Both the position numbers and the translations under genes were made by a program. Shown here one piece after another: positions 1-11,634 of a stretch of DNA of 64,000 bases. The stretch is from NCBI RefSeq assembly GCF_000003605.2, contig NW_003155745.1, positions 167,741-231,740 on the forward strand, in the 5' to 3' direction. Positions within the stretch are counted from its first letter, which is position 1. Every line of letters starts with the position of its first letter. The notes beneath the pieces were generated by a model that worked only from the letters and a program-made list of their open reading frames with translations, searched no databases and had not been told where the DNA came from. Origin of the DNA: Saccoglossus kowalevskii (lineage: Eukaryota; Hemichordata; Enteropneusta; Harrimaniidae).

Positions 1-550
1 AGTCTTTTAACAATGTGCGCAATGCAGTCAAATAGTCCGTGAACGTTTCGTTTATCTTTTGATGTCTTGTGTTAAATAAGTAACGAGTTACTGTGATATT
101 CTTCTTTGGTTCGCAATAACCAGCGAATTTGTTTATGACTGGCTCGATTTTCTTCTTATCATCGGCGTCAGTAAACTGAAATGTTTCAAATACCTGTTGC
201 GCTGCGATCCCAGCAACATGGAGGAATGTGGCGACTTGTACTGTCTCGTCTTTTTTATTCAGTTCTGCTGCTAGAGAGAACAATTCCCAGCTCCGTCAGA
301 ACTCCTTCCAGTTCTGTGCGACGTTGCCATCCAGGCTAAGGGACACTGGGGGTTTCAATTGTATGTTCGAGAGTGCCATTTTATCCGTCAACTTCTGACA
401 CCATGTAAAATAATGATTTTGACGCCATGTTGTCTTGTCCACCAGTGACCACTGGGTAACTTTATTTCTCAAACTGAACGTAGATGTCAGTATTACATAA
501 TGGTATTACATGCTAAATACATAGCTTCCATGTAATATACATCACACCGA
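1..550 (-). mobile_element. Ty3/gypsy-type LTR retrotransposon fossil, 5' end
   Basis: On the minus strand, 379 down to 1 reads as the start of a gag-like protein with features typical of Metaviridae gag: a proline-rich N-terminus, a tryptophan-containing segment, and an FNTRHQ-like stretch where related gags have an F-x-x-R-x-Q motif. Just outside it, 389-403 reads on the minus strand as TGGTGTCAGAAGTTG, a primer-binding site of the kind common in gypsy-type elements. It directly abuts a TG..CA-type boundary at 404 that I take as the inner end of the 5' LTR. The outer LTR end is not certain (about 550 is a guess). The body continues off the left edge. The part visible is broken, so this is an old copy. 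Confidence 0.7.
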
Positions 551-3500
551 CTACTCTATCTCGGGTTATGTGGGGACAAGTGTACAGTTTCCCACCCTGG
601 GGCAAACAAAAGGTGACTTACTCACATGTTCATTTCCTTTACCACCCACCCCCTCTATTTTTACCCTTGATCTTCTTGTCTTCATTTTCGTTCCAGAAAC
701 TTCAGCAAATCAAGGCACTCACATGACCTTGTCCGATGTGTCACCCCGTTGTTATTTTTGACAGCTTCTTTATCGCGAAATATCCTTAGCCTCGGGGCTG
801 CTATGAGTATCGATGTCCCAGAATTAACCCCATACTTGCCACATAATGGCCGAGGTTAGGTGGGGTGCATGTTTGAGGTTTACGTTTGATGGTGCATTAG
901 GTACTAGAATATAGTGCTTTAGGGTCTAGCCTGTGTATGGGTGGGGTGGGTGGTTCGTGTGATAGTGAAGCAGACGCACACAGTCGCGGTCATCGGGATC
1001 CATAGCAAGAAATTTAACAGGTATATTTACAATATTCAACGTACATGTTGGTGACATTATCGCAACTACCACGACGAACGCTGGACGTTCTAGTACGTCA
1101 CTTGGTTATTCCCGTTTGACAATACTCACCGAAAAAGATGCACAACAACCGCAGTGTCCACATATCCCTTTTAGATCGTATCAATGCACATTATAAGCAA
1201 TGGTAGTTGACGGCATTGTTTTTAAAAAATGGCCCGAAAATGCAGCATCGCGAATATAATAACGGTTCGCGTGGAAAGTTGAAGTTTTGGAACACTGGTG
1301 AAGCGCGTTTCAGGTGCGCGCGGTTTCCGCATTTATTCACACACACACGCACGCGCGCGTCTCCAAGAACGCAATGCATAAGCAATGAACACGATATATT
1401 TATATAGAATGTAGTTTAGAAATATAAATCATTTGTAATTATTATATATATTAAGTATACGATTGCCAACTTAGATGTTTTATGTTTATCGCACCTCATA
1501 GCCATAATGTGTGATTTTTTCTGAAATATTTATATTTTTACCACAGTAAGAGATCTACTTTAGACGAGTCCGCCACGGTCGTTCGAATGATAGCCTATCC
1601 AGCCCAACTGCACAGAACTAACTTTTATTTGAGAATGTAGTGAATTAAAATAATAACCACAATTTTACTACAGCGTGACCTCAAACGCACGACGTAATTT
1701 AAAATGTTCCGATTGACAAAAGCCGGTCGCACTGGGCCGAGCATGATACGGGATATTTTTGTCCTTGTGTGAGGGCGCACTTCCCCTGTCATTACAATGC
1801 TTGGTGCGTGATAATCGCGATTATTCCATTATTAAACATTTTGGACTTCCCTCTCGTGTAAAAAATCCCGGACAATATTATGCAGACATGCATGAACCAT
1901 GACCCCCCCCTCATCACAGCGGCTAAAACGGGTGTCGGTCGAGACTTACCATTTTAGGACGGCTTAAGCTAAATCGGCGTGGAGCCGGCCTATCGTGACC
2001 ATACGTGTTTCAACGCCGGCTTCACTATCAAACTTGCGTCTAAACCCGCTTTTTGGCACACGTGCGAACATGGTAACAGTTGCTCTATCTCTCCATAGCG
2101 CCATGTTCTTCTGGAATATTTTAATAATGAATGACGTCACGGTGATCATGGGAAAGAATCTTTTGTCGTGTAATATGGGCAAAAATAATATCACTCTGGA
2201 ATCTGACTAGAATATATGTATTTTTTTAGAATTATACCAACAATGTTGTAATTCATATTAATAATAACTTTTGAATAGTATATGACAATAACAACAATTT
2301 TATAACAAAAATTAAGTTTGCTTGAACCTCATTAAAATAGAAGCCTACTTTGAGAAATTTGGTCATAAATTGCACGACGATGTTCATTGGGTATATTCTA
2401 TACAAGCATTTCGTTACAGTGATGTATTTTAAGAAACTTGTTTTAATATTTTTCATAATCCTTATTTTAGAGCAATTCTATAGATTCCAATTGTAGAGAA
2501 AAAAAAGCATTTGTTGTCAACTTTTAAAACCCAGGTTTTTGAAATAATTCAAGACAACCAAAATCACCCATCATTCGTAATAACATGATTTATTTCAGCC
2601 TATCTCGCTACATTGTGAAATATGGATTAATATGTTCTCCACGGAAACCCGTAGAAAAAAAAACCTTATGTAATATGGACACAATGTTCGTCATCTACTA
2701 AAATACAAAGTCAAGATTTTTATAATGCCAAGGAGTAAAATTTATTGCAAAAATGGATAGATTGGTTGTGATTGTTATTTTTCCTGATTTCTTAAAATTT
2801 TGAAAAAAAACGTATTTACTAGTATTTGCATTGATCATAACTGACTGTGTTCCGATGATACGATGCGTTAATAACACGTCCATTTATGATGCCAATGTAA
2901 CATCCATGGATGAAATCATGTGCTATTAATAATGTCAGTAAAAGTGTCTATGATTAGTGCACTCTCCCTTGCAGTCTTCTCGACCTAGGGAGCCACAGAG
3001 AGCCGCAACGAGTGGGACGTTCCCTGGCGACTACCTAGCTTAGTGATAAAAAGTGATAAAATAGTTTAGGCGACGGAGAATGGGATTGGTGCAATGTTAA
3101 AACTCAGACTACAGTTGAATAAGTAGTCTGAGGTTAAAATATACAATTGGCTAGTGTAACTTTAGGGGGTGGAGTTTTTGTCAGAAACCTGTGTGTGAAT
3201 GTATTATAAAATTTATCATAGTATATGCATTCATTGGTAGGTTTGTTTTAATCAGTCGGCTATGGGATTCTGCCTATAACTTTGCTCGTGGAGCGCACAT
3301 AACTTAACCTATCATGTTCGTGTGTTATTGGAGTGAACGAACTCTTTATTCCGAAAAAGATTCCAAGGCTAAACAATGAAAAATCAAATGACCCTGTGAT
3401 CCAAGGTGGCAGATACTACAATGGTCAGTGACCATTACTCCTAAACGTAAGTTATAAACACCAACAACCGCTCATTATACAGTACTTCAGTTTTTTTTAT

Positions 3501-3704
3501 TATAATCTTTAAGTTAGACAGTTATCTTCCATAGGCCTGTTATAGTACCTGCAATATTTGAACTGCAAATAAAACTCCTGAATCGATTTTACTCGGTGTA
3601 AATTTGGTTATTTAGAGGACGGTCACCAGCTTCGAACGAGCCTGTATGTATGTTATTTTGGCAAGTTATTCCACCCACCTGGCAGGATAGGTACTCAGGC
3701 GATG
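551..3704. other. Intergenic, no gene recognised
   Basis: AT-rich unique-looking sequence. It holds a short CA/CG dinucleotide run at about 1338-1361 and short C-runs. Open frames here are all under 80 codons, overlap on both strands and show no recognisable domain. The outer part of the LTR fossil may extend a little into the left end. Confidence 0.6.
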
Positions 3705-3761
3705 TGCGCCCTCATCCAGTGAATATGCAACGGTGTTACGTCCCTGTTGTCTGAGGGCGCA
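3705..3761. repeat. Short inverted repeat with GCGCCCTCA arms
   Basis: Ten-base arms TGCGCCCTCA (3705-3714) and TGAGGGCGCA (3752-3761) flank a 37-base loop. It may be a tiny MITE remnant or a paired binding site. No target-site duplication is evident. Confidence 0.45.
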
Positions 3762-6752
3762 AAATGAATGATGGTGACTGATGGATTGTAAATGGTAAAA
3801 GAATCGCTGGAACGTTCACTTATTCCATGTCAGATGGGATTTCTGTTTCGCTGACACGTGGCATTTTAGTATTTATCAGATGATACTGATGGGGATGGAA
3901 GCACATCGTGAGAGGCTAGTTTCCATGGTTATACGAGATAAGGCAGTTTTATCAGCACTTTGCATAGTGTCACAGTCGTCCGTTCAATTTCCGCGCAAGC
4001 ATGTAAAATGCATATTTCTCACACGGAATTCGAACACTGTGCTGTATCACGAGCAATAAAATACACCAAACAAAATTGTTTTAAAGTTAGTTGGGTGTTT
4101 ATTTATATATTCTCAAATGCATCACATACACGATTACAACAAAACTCAGTTGGGACACAGGAAAACAAAAAGGCGCACATCAAATGCACGCACACTTATA
4201 TAAATTATAACTTTTTACATTATTTGAATAGAAGAAATTCATGTATGTTCATTCGTGTTACATGTTTTTGTACTCAGTGTTGTCATTTTTTTACACCAAA
4301 TAACAAACTTGTACGCAAATGTGTAAGCGCTTCGATCTCGTATTTCAGTGCGTGGTACGCCATCTCGTTGTCGAAAGATTCAATGTGTGTGTACAGTAAC
4401 AAGTAAACATTGGATACTAAAAATACTCATGCCACCAATTTAAACAATTTATATTTCAATATCCAAAATGAAAAAAAAAACAATGATGATGAAAATACCC
4501 GCGATCACGTGACAGTTACCTTGCCCTCTCAATATATCACGTACCATGCTGAAATCTCGTGATCCTCAGTAAATATTCCCACGTTATGTACTCAGATATA
4601 TATAAAAAAACTTTTATATAAAAATCGATCAAACATTTATAAAAAATGAGTCAGCAGCCACACCCTATGAACAACTGTGACAGTAGTTGAACTTTTCACA
4701 CTTTCAAAAAAAAATGTTGAACTTGAAAGCACCGTAGTGATGTGTTATTTTTTTGTCTTGTACGTTAGTAGAGACAAAATTCCCTCCAAATAAAAGCGAC
4801 AACATTTGTACACATAAAATATATACTCTTGATCACATTAAAAAGTTAACAATGTAACAGTTTGAAACGACAGACGACAGCGAACATACTCATTTTGAAT
4901 AAGATGATGTAATTGATAAACGTTTGTTTCTTCTCAAAATAGAAATATATTTAAAAAAATTACAGATTCAAGTCAACTTAATATGAATGATTCTACCATA
5001 AACACAAAACTGTACTCAATAAATACACAATATGCAAATTTCAATCATGATTGTCGGCGTTTGACAGAATTCTATTTGAGATGTCGTAACAAGAATTAAA
5101 TTAAAAATTGACACTGATATAATATGAATTAACTATAACAAAAAACGCAGACGAAAATACAAGTATGGAAATATTCACACAAAAATTACTTGGCGGGAAA
5201 TGGTACGCAGTCACTTCTTGGTAAATATCTCATAACGTTGTATTTCAAAATGTATAATGCTTTATCGGGTCGCAAGACTGTTGAAGTCACTGGTGAGAAT
5301 TCGCGCGAGAACTGCGAGAAGTATACTAAGCGTCAATTGCCATTATTGATCATCGTTTTCGACTTAAAGCGATTGCCTAGCTTTCCAAATTGATTGATTG
5401 CATGTTCCAGTTTCATTAAATCAAGGAGCAACAAACAATTAAATCTTGTTAAAGTCGTAATAATCGACGAAAGTGTGTTTGACGCCTTCGATACGCGAAG
5501 TAATATGCATAATATAACACCTGTAACAGCTACGGTATTCCTAAGACGTCCGCCTCAGGAGTTTCTCGTAAATAGCCGAACATTACCGAGCAGTTCCGTA
5601 GATTCTGCTGTGATTGAGTTTTCACGTGACATCATCACCAAATTGAGTTGTTTTCTGTATATTCATTAGCCGCCCCGAATTTATAGCGCGACTATGATTT
5701 CACTTACGTTACCGTTGCGTTCAAGTACAGAAAGTAGGAAAAATATATTTAAAAAAATACAAAATATATAATTGACTGTTCTCCTTGCCAATGGCCTTCG
5801 CCACCCAATAACAGAATGGGATGCCCCGTTTATCAATAACGTTCATGAATAATTACGTATTTCCATTGCACAAAGGGCATTGGCATTGTACACTGGTGTT
5901 TGCAGTCCATTATACAGGAGGGAGGTAGATAAAACATTTTTTTTATAAATATAATTTTTCCTACTCCTGTGAACTTCTAACATCCCATACAACATATGAT
6001 TGATGATTGTTTGCCAAAAATACAGATTCAACACTTGTAAATAGTGTTGTACGGCGTGGCACCCACCACTTTGAATTCATTTATGTTCAGAATACCTGTC
6101 GTCCACAGTAAGAATCAATTCGACCAAATACTCCCACAATTCAATTCACGCATATTCATACCATCAAATACTTCACTTTACAGTCGCACAAATTTAACCT
6201 CATCCTTGTTCTAAAAACGCGACTAAAAAATTACGTTTTCATCAGTATTTAGTTCTCGGTCTGGAAATCACGTACAACATCCACGTGCCTGTTGTAAACG
6301 CTGCGGATTGCCACTGTCGTCGAATGTCCTTATTTGGTTCGCCGGAAATATCACAATATTTGACCAACCCCGCCAGAGGTAATTTTGGGGACCGTAAATT
6401 TGCCCCATTACGATATAAACAGATTTATGCGTGTAAATATAATATTTGGATGATAAATATATATGTATAGTTATGTGATTGGTATAAGCGTAACATTTCA
6501 CAGATTCACCAGCAAGCGCCATCAACGGTTAACTTTTTAGTTGCTTTGTTTCTTCGCGATGGTAGGGCTCTTCAGTAAATACAGACACGCTGAGAAAAAC
6601 ACGCATATTGGTAACTATAGTATTGTTATATTATAACCAAAGATGGTGTACTTTTAGAAAAATCGATTTTGTTAAATTAAATCGAAAATGTAAATGTTTG
6701 TTTGTTTGTTTGTTATACGTGAACATTGGAGCGCCACCAACGTCAGTAACGT
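3762..6752. other. Intergenic, downstream of ANKRD34
   Basis: AT-rich sequence 3' of the minus-strand ANKRD34 gene, so its right end should contain the 3' UTR. I did not find a convincing poly(A) signal on the minus strand; the ATTAAA seen there overlaps the stop codon and is too close to be used. A 148-codon plus-strand open frame at 3960-4406 has no recognisable domain. A TTTG run lies at 6694-6711. Confidence 0.55.
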
Positions 6753-8540
6753 TTAATTGTCTGACTCGTCGGAGTCGACGAGTTCGCTCGGCGAGCACAG
6801 TATATTCGCTCGAGTATCTATATACGTGGAAAGTTGTTTGAGATGGTCGGCATCGAAAGACTGACGTCGTAGTAACGCAGGTTTTGTCGAATGCCTGTTA
6901 TTGACCCCGTCCCGTTTCGGTGAAGAAACTCTCTTGGTGTAGGAGTCAGAAATAGTTCCAATTTCAGGTAATGGCGGATTTGGATTGATGTTCAATGGGG
7001 GAAACATACTCTGTCTCGTTTGCGAAAGTTCGTCCAATAACAGTGTTCCCGATCCGCGTCGCTCAAGCAGTGCGCCTCTCGGTGAGCGCCGGCGATTAGA
7101 CGGAGAAGTCGGCGTTAGACTTTCGGCGGAATTTTGGTTGCTGCAGGGCGGTGACGTAATTAGGCGATGTCTGCTGCCACTGAGGCTTTTTGCATCGTTA
7201 TCTTGTTCTGTCACTGTCTGCTGTCTTAAACTTTGTGGTACATTTATGTTGTGTATTGTTTGACGTTTGAGCAGTGGCGGGGGCATACTTGGCAATGAAC
7301 CCCTCCGACTGAACCGTCCGTGCCCTGTCTTCTTGTCGCCTAGTACTTCAGCCGAGCCACTGTGTCGATCATCGCGAGTTGGCGGGGCAGAAAGCGACTT
7401 AATTGTGTTTTGGTGTGCCTGCAAGAGGCCTGACGTCGGTATAGCATCCATGCTTTGCCTCCTTGTTAGACGGCGGCGTTGTGGTGGTGACGAAGGTGGG
7501 CTGCTGGATTCTTTTTTCACTTGAGGAATCGAGATTTGTGTATGTGTCGTCACGGCGATTTCCTGACTCAAACCGTTGGATAAGAGGTGAGCAGCGGAGT
7601 TTACGGGTCCCAAGGATCCCCGGCGCCCTCTGGAGCGGGCATAGGCGAGAGCCTGTGCATCGCCTTGGTAGTTTTCCAATGTAGCTCTGAGCTGAGCGCG
7701 ACGTTCTTCCAAAATTGTTGAGCCGGAGTCGGGAGACGAACTGCCGTTTTTACCGCCCTCATGTGTAGGCGAAAGCAAGTCTGGATTGCTGCTTTTCAAA
7801 AAGGCTCCGCTCCATCGATTCGAGAAATTGTCGTCGGCTCTCGGGAGATCACGTGATGGCATTGGAAACTTGAACACGACATCGCCTGCTTCGTCACCGG
7901 ATGAACCGCTCGCGTACGGACTTGGCGTTGCTGTGGACGCGCGAATGTCGATATCTGACGGAGTAGCACACTTATAAAACGGTGGACTGCAAGAAAGTGT
8001 GGACGGTACGTCAAGGTATTGTTTGGTTTCTCGTTTATGTTTATTGTTATTCGTTGTAATGATGATAACTTCTTTCCCCTTCGCCTTACATGCATCAACT
8101 AACAATTTTAGAACTTTCGAATCGCCAGAATCGACGGAATACACGAGAGCGGAGGCGTCGAATTTGTCCTCTATCCGGGGATCAGCGTCGTAATCTAGTA
8201 AAGTCTTCACGACCTCGTATCCAGCCTTTTCGATACAAGCGTACATAAGCGCAGTTTTACCGTGTTTATCTCGCGTGTTGACCTTTGCCTTGTTTTCTAG
8301 CAAATATTTCACCATTTTAGCTCTGCTGACGCTTTGTGCGTCTTTATGCTTTGACATACACGATATCATCAGCGCTGTCTGGCCCTCGTCGTTCGTACCG
8401 TTGATGTCCGTTCCTCCTTCAATCAAAAGCCGAGTAAGTCGGAGCCTGCCGAGCCACACCCCTTTAAGAAGTGCGTTGCCTTCCGTTTGTATCGGTTCTA
8501 TCATACCCGGCGAGGTACATTTTTTATTCTCCATTTTCAT
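6753..8540 (-). CDS. ANKRD34: Ankyrin repeat domain-containing protein 34 (ANKRD34 family)
   Basis: A 595-residue protein in one uninterrupted coding exon, as in vertebrate ANKRD34 paralogues. Four ankyrin repeats fill about residues 19-163: TEGNALLKGVWLGRLRLTRL (19-38), then units starting near 52 (EGQTALM), 92 (KHGKTALM) and 126 (KFDASALVY), closing with CKAKGKEVIIITT at 151-163. These phrases are the family's most conserved ones. The rest (about 180-595) is low-complexity, rich in Ser, Pro and Arg and probably disordered, with about six R-R-x-S motifs and a late conserved-looking LLRRQSFDADHLKQL block. The first ATG (8540) has G at -3; the third codon is also ATG in a stronger context (A at -3, G at +4), so translation may begin two residues later. 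The cellular role of this family is poorly known; by analogy with ankyrin repeats I infer protein-protein binding. The single-copy symbol is a family call, not assignment to vertebrate A, B or C. Confidence 0.93.
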   Translation of the reverse strand: MKMENKKCTSPGMIEPIQTEGNALLKGVWLGRLRLTRLLIEGGTDINGTNDEGQTALMISCMSKHKDAQSVSRAKMVKYLLENKAKVNTRDKHGKTALMYACIEKAGYEVVKTLLDYDADPRIEDKFDASALVYSVDSGDSKVLKLLVDACKAKGKEVIIITTNNNKHKRETKQYLDVPSTLSCSPPFYKCATPSDIDIRASTATPSPYASGSSGDEAGDVVFKFPMPSRDLPRADDNFSNRWSGAFLKSSNPDLLSPTHEGGKNGSSSPDSGSTILEERRAQLRATLENYQGDAQALAYARSRGRRGSLGPVNSAAHLLSNGLSQEIAVTTHTQISIPQVKKESSSPPSSPPQRRRLTRRQSMDAIPTSGLLQAHQNTIKSLSAPPTRDDRHSGSAEVLGDKKTGHGRFSRRGSLPSMPPPLLKRQTIHNINVPQSLRQQTVTEQDNDAKSLSGSRHRLITSPPCSNQNSAESLTPTSPSNRRRSPRGALLERRGSGTLLLDELSQTRQSMFPPLNINPNPPLPEIGTISDSYTKRVSSPKRDGVNNRHSTKPALLRRQSFDADHLKQLSTYIDTRANILCSPSELVDSDESDN

Positions 8541-8741
8541 GGCTGTAATATTTCAGGCTGTGCAAGTTATCCCGAAATCCAAATTCAAAAAAAGAAAGTT
8601 CGCCCTCTCTGGGCGAGTTCCGTACATGTATTCGTTTAAGTCTTCCTCTTGCCAAGTTCCGGGTGGTTTGTTCTTTCTCCGGGGTCGTTAAATGTATAAT
8701 CACGTGATTACTTTCTTTCCTAGGTGGGCTTCAGATTAGAC
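8541..8741 (-). other. Probable 5' UTR part of the ANKRD34 coding exon, with splice acceptor
   Basis: Read on the minus strand, a T-rich run followed by TTTCATGCAG ends at 8742, a good acceptor site, about 200 bases ahead of the ATG. This would make 8741-8541 the untranslated start of the coding exon and put the first exon and promoter to the right. A weaker acceptor-like ATATTACAG lies right before the ATG. Inference only; no transcript evidence is available. Confidence 0.45.
8697..8710. promoter_or_regulatory. Palindromic E-box with homeodomain half-sites
   Basis: TAATCACGTGATTA is a perfect 14-base palindrome: a CACGTG E-box flanked by TAAT and ATTA. It lies about 160 bases upstream of the ANKRD34 ATG, within the predicted 5' UTR. 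Confidence 0.35.
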
Positions 8742-9539
8742 CTGCATGAAATAAAAAAATACAAGTGGGTGGTCAGTAATGCGGCAGTATACTACCAGAT
8801 TCAATGTGTGTGGCCAGTGCGTACTATGTCAATCCTTTTGTGTGGTCTTCGCAGTTACTGAATAGGGTCACACATGGTAGGCAAACAAACGACAACAATT
8901 CGAATTCGACTAGTGTGTTCAAGTTATCAACGCTGTTGGTCCTGGTCTTTTAGTGCGGGCCTAGTGCTGGTGTTATTGAGTCTGTGGCATGTGTTTGATG
9001 CCTATTTGATATTGCGTTGTTGGATTCAAAATCTCCTCGTCGTGTGGATATATGTTAATTTCTATCTTGTGTTTTCTTGAGAAATGTATGTATACTGCGG
9101 CGCCGTGATATGAAGGATATAACAGGCGACAACTAGAATCCGGCATCCTAAGGCGGCACAAGTACGGCACCGCATCGCCAGATTGATCTAATTGGATATA
9201 CGAAATTCCCGATACCACCCAACCCATCCGTTTAAAGTCGACAAAGCGACTCGTCCGATGTGCGGACGACGGAGTCGATCAGTAAATTGGGTTGATTATC
9301 ATGATCGCAGCCAACAGCGTTTCTCGATGACGTCAATTATTACGATTTCAGTTAGTCGAAACTGCCGTCTCGGACCGATAGTTATGACGACCACAGTGTC
9401 TGTCGTAGATTTGCGAGCATGTGATAAATGATAAATACGTCACCAATCGCACGGTTCGTTTATTATTATACGGTATGTGGTTTCTCTTTTCCGTGAGTAT
9501 TAAAATGCCTTTTGATACGCGCTTTTGAGATACGTTATA
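8742..9539. other. ANKRD34 upstream region
   Basis: No coding exon recognised. If the acceptor at 8741 is used, this is intron and possibly the first exon and promoter of ANKRD34. Open frames on both strands here are short and domain-free. Confidence 0.5.
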
Positions 9540-9852
9540 TTGGTATACATAGTATACCAAGCTGGAACACCCCCTTCTCGGGGTGCGACCATGTAAAGTA
9601 CTATGGTCCTAAATTTATTAGGACTAGACTATTTGAAATCCGGGGGTAGCAGGGCGTTTTGGGTGTGCATTGTTTAAACAGTCTCCTCTAAGTGGATAAT
9701 TTTATTATCCTGATTTCAGTTTAGGCTCAAGGGTGTAACGGTACAATTTTATACAAAATACTTCTCGGTTCCCCCAAGTAGTGAACTACATCAATATAGC
9801 TTACGCGAGGAATCAAGTAGCACCAACGATTTTGTTAACGACCACGGTGGTC
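9540..9852. other. Hairpin-rich segment of unknown nature
   Basis: Several tight stem-loops occur in about 300 bases: TTGGTATAC/GTATACCAA (9540-9560), CACCCC/GGGGTG around a CTTCTC loop (9568-9585), GGTCCTAA/TTAGGACT with one G-U pair (9605-9625), the palindrome TGTTTAAACA (9671-9680), GGATAAT/ATTATCC (9694-9710) and GACCAC/GTGGTC (9840-9852). This could be a structured RNA or an untranslated part of a transposon; no known RNA family was recognised. Confidence 0.4.
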
Positions 9853-10308
9853 TTAGCCGTGAGGTCTCGGTAAGCACTCGAAGACAGGCAGCCATTGAGA
9901 GCGAATGCAAACAATCAAATTGGACACACACGGAGAAACGCCGACACTGTTTTTATGGAGGAGGGATTCTCTCATTTCACCCTCGGAAATAAAATATTGA
10001 AAGATAATATTGCAGTATTAAGACATAAATATACGAATTTGTATAGTCTTGTTCAAATAAGTCAGCTGGGTGGAATATGGCTACTACTAGTACAACAGTC
10101 TTGTGTATCTGTTATGGGAACACGGTTTCTTGATGTCGTGAGGTGCCTGTAAAAAGTTGTCTAACAAAAAAAACTCGTGTTGAACAATAAACACATCTGT
10201 ATGTGACGTCAATCGCCACAATCGCAAGTGCTCAAGCATTGTTGATCTGTGGTATCCATTTCTCCCGGGAGGTCAAGACAGTCACATTAAGGGACAAACC
10301 ATTAATAA

Positions 10309-10709
10309 CACTGCGGCGTAAAAGACATTCCGTTTTCGACATTGTGAAATTCTTTCGTTTTTATACAGAAAAATACAGTATTTTTATCAAGTAAAATCAT
10401 ATTTATTAAAGTTATTGTTCGTACACGAGTTGTTGAACACACTACATAGTTTTTAATTTCATTCAGCTTCTCTCAGTCATAATGCAAGACCAATAAAAGG
10501 CAAACACATAGAGAATATAGCAAATAATCTTTTTTTCTTGTGTAATCAGTAATTATTTATAGGTGCATAGGGAGTACATTTTGTTATGAATTATTCTTAA
10601 TAACGTATATAAAATGAATTATCTTGCCAAAATCGGGGTTCTCAGTTTTTACTTCTCAAAAAACGAAAGAATTTCACAACGTCGAAAACGGAAAGTCTTT
10701 ATCTTAGTG
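10309..10709. mobile_element. Non-autonomous TIR element, about 401 bp
   Basis: Terminal inverted repeats of about 50 bases: the left begins CACTGCGGCGTAAAAGACAT and the right end, reverse-complemented, begins CACTAAGATAAAGACTTTCC. Both share the inner stretches TTCCGTTTTCGAC and TTGTGAAATTCTTTCG. No matching target-site duplication was found and no coding capacity is seen, so the superfamily is open; CACTA-like ends are only suggestive. Confidence 0.65.
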
Positions 10710-10905
10710 TTTTATTCATGTTGAGTAGCAACGTTAGTACACAGTCCCTCCAGAGGGAATGTGGTTAGACTTTGTACTGAGAGACACAGCCGCAAGTTAT
10801 TATCAAGAGACGTGTTTATGCAAACACTGGATTTGCCTTCACAGCATATATTCTGCTTCTCCAGTGAAGCTGTTCACAGAAATAATAACCAATCTACACG
10901 AAAAT

Positions 10906-11124
10906 AAAAATTCAACTCTACAATTACCGACATAATTTATATATTTGAGGAAGAAAATCGCATTATGTGAGCACGTGACACGAATTGCGACATTTTGTTG
11001 CATAACATCTTCTTAGAAACCCCAAAAATCAACTCAACAATTATCGACGTAATTTATATATTTGAGGAAGGAAATCGCATCATGTGGCCACGTGACATGA
11101 ATTGCATAATATCTTCATTAAAAT
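10906..11124. repeat. Direct tandem duplication, about 118-bp unit
   Basis: Two adjacent diverged copies (10906-11023 and 11024-11124) share TAATTTATATATTTGAGGAA, AAATCGCAT and CACGTGACA. The second copy lacks about 12 bases near its end. Confidence 0.75.
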
Positions 11125-11178
11125 GCTACCCAAAACAAGCGTATAATTAATTACAAACATTCTGTAGTTGCCGATATT

Positions 11179-11474
11179 ACGGGCACTCCACGGACACACC
11201 ACGGGCACACCACGGGCACACCACGGGCACTCCACGGACACACCACGGGCACTCCACGGGCACACCACGGGCACACCACGGACACACCACGGGCACTCCA
11301 CGGACACACCACGGGCACTCCACGGGTACACCACGGGCACACCACGGGCACTCCACGGACACACCACGGGCCCACCACGGGCACACCACGGACACACCAC
11401 GGGCACTCCACGGGCACACCACGGGCACACCACGGGCACACCTCGGGCACTCCACGGACACTCCGCGAGCAGTC
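11179..11474. repeat. 12-bp minisatellite
   Basis: About 24 units of GGGCACACCACG with variants GGGCACTCCACG and GGACACACCACG. The 12-base period is a multiple of three and the units contain no stop in several frames, which produces long open frames on both strands; these are not genes. Confidence 0.95.
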
Positions 11475-11634
11475 AGGATTTCGAATACGTACACCACTAA
11501 CGTGGCTTCAATAAGAAACAATGATCCTTAAATCGGAATGGTCGGAAAAGGGAATACGGCTGGTGAAATTTTACTCACACACGTATCATCATGTACAGCT
11601 ACATGCATTTCTATGCGAAACATACAGTGTCGCC

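Noticed and set aside
3960-4406. 148-codon plus-strand open frame
   Set aside because: Composition is irregular, no domain recognised, and no splice or start context sets it apart from chance.
11080-11521. Four overlapping open frames of 99-119 codons on both strands with periodic peptides
   Set aside because: All are produced by the stop-free 12-bp minisatellite.
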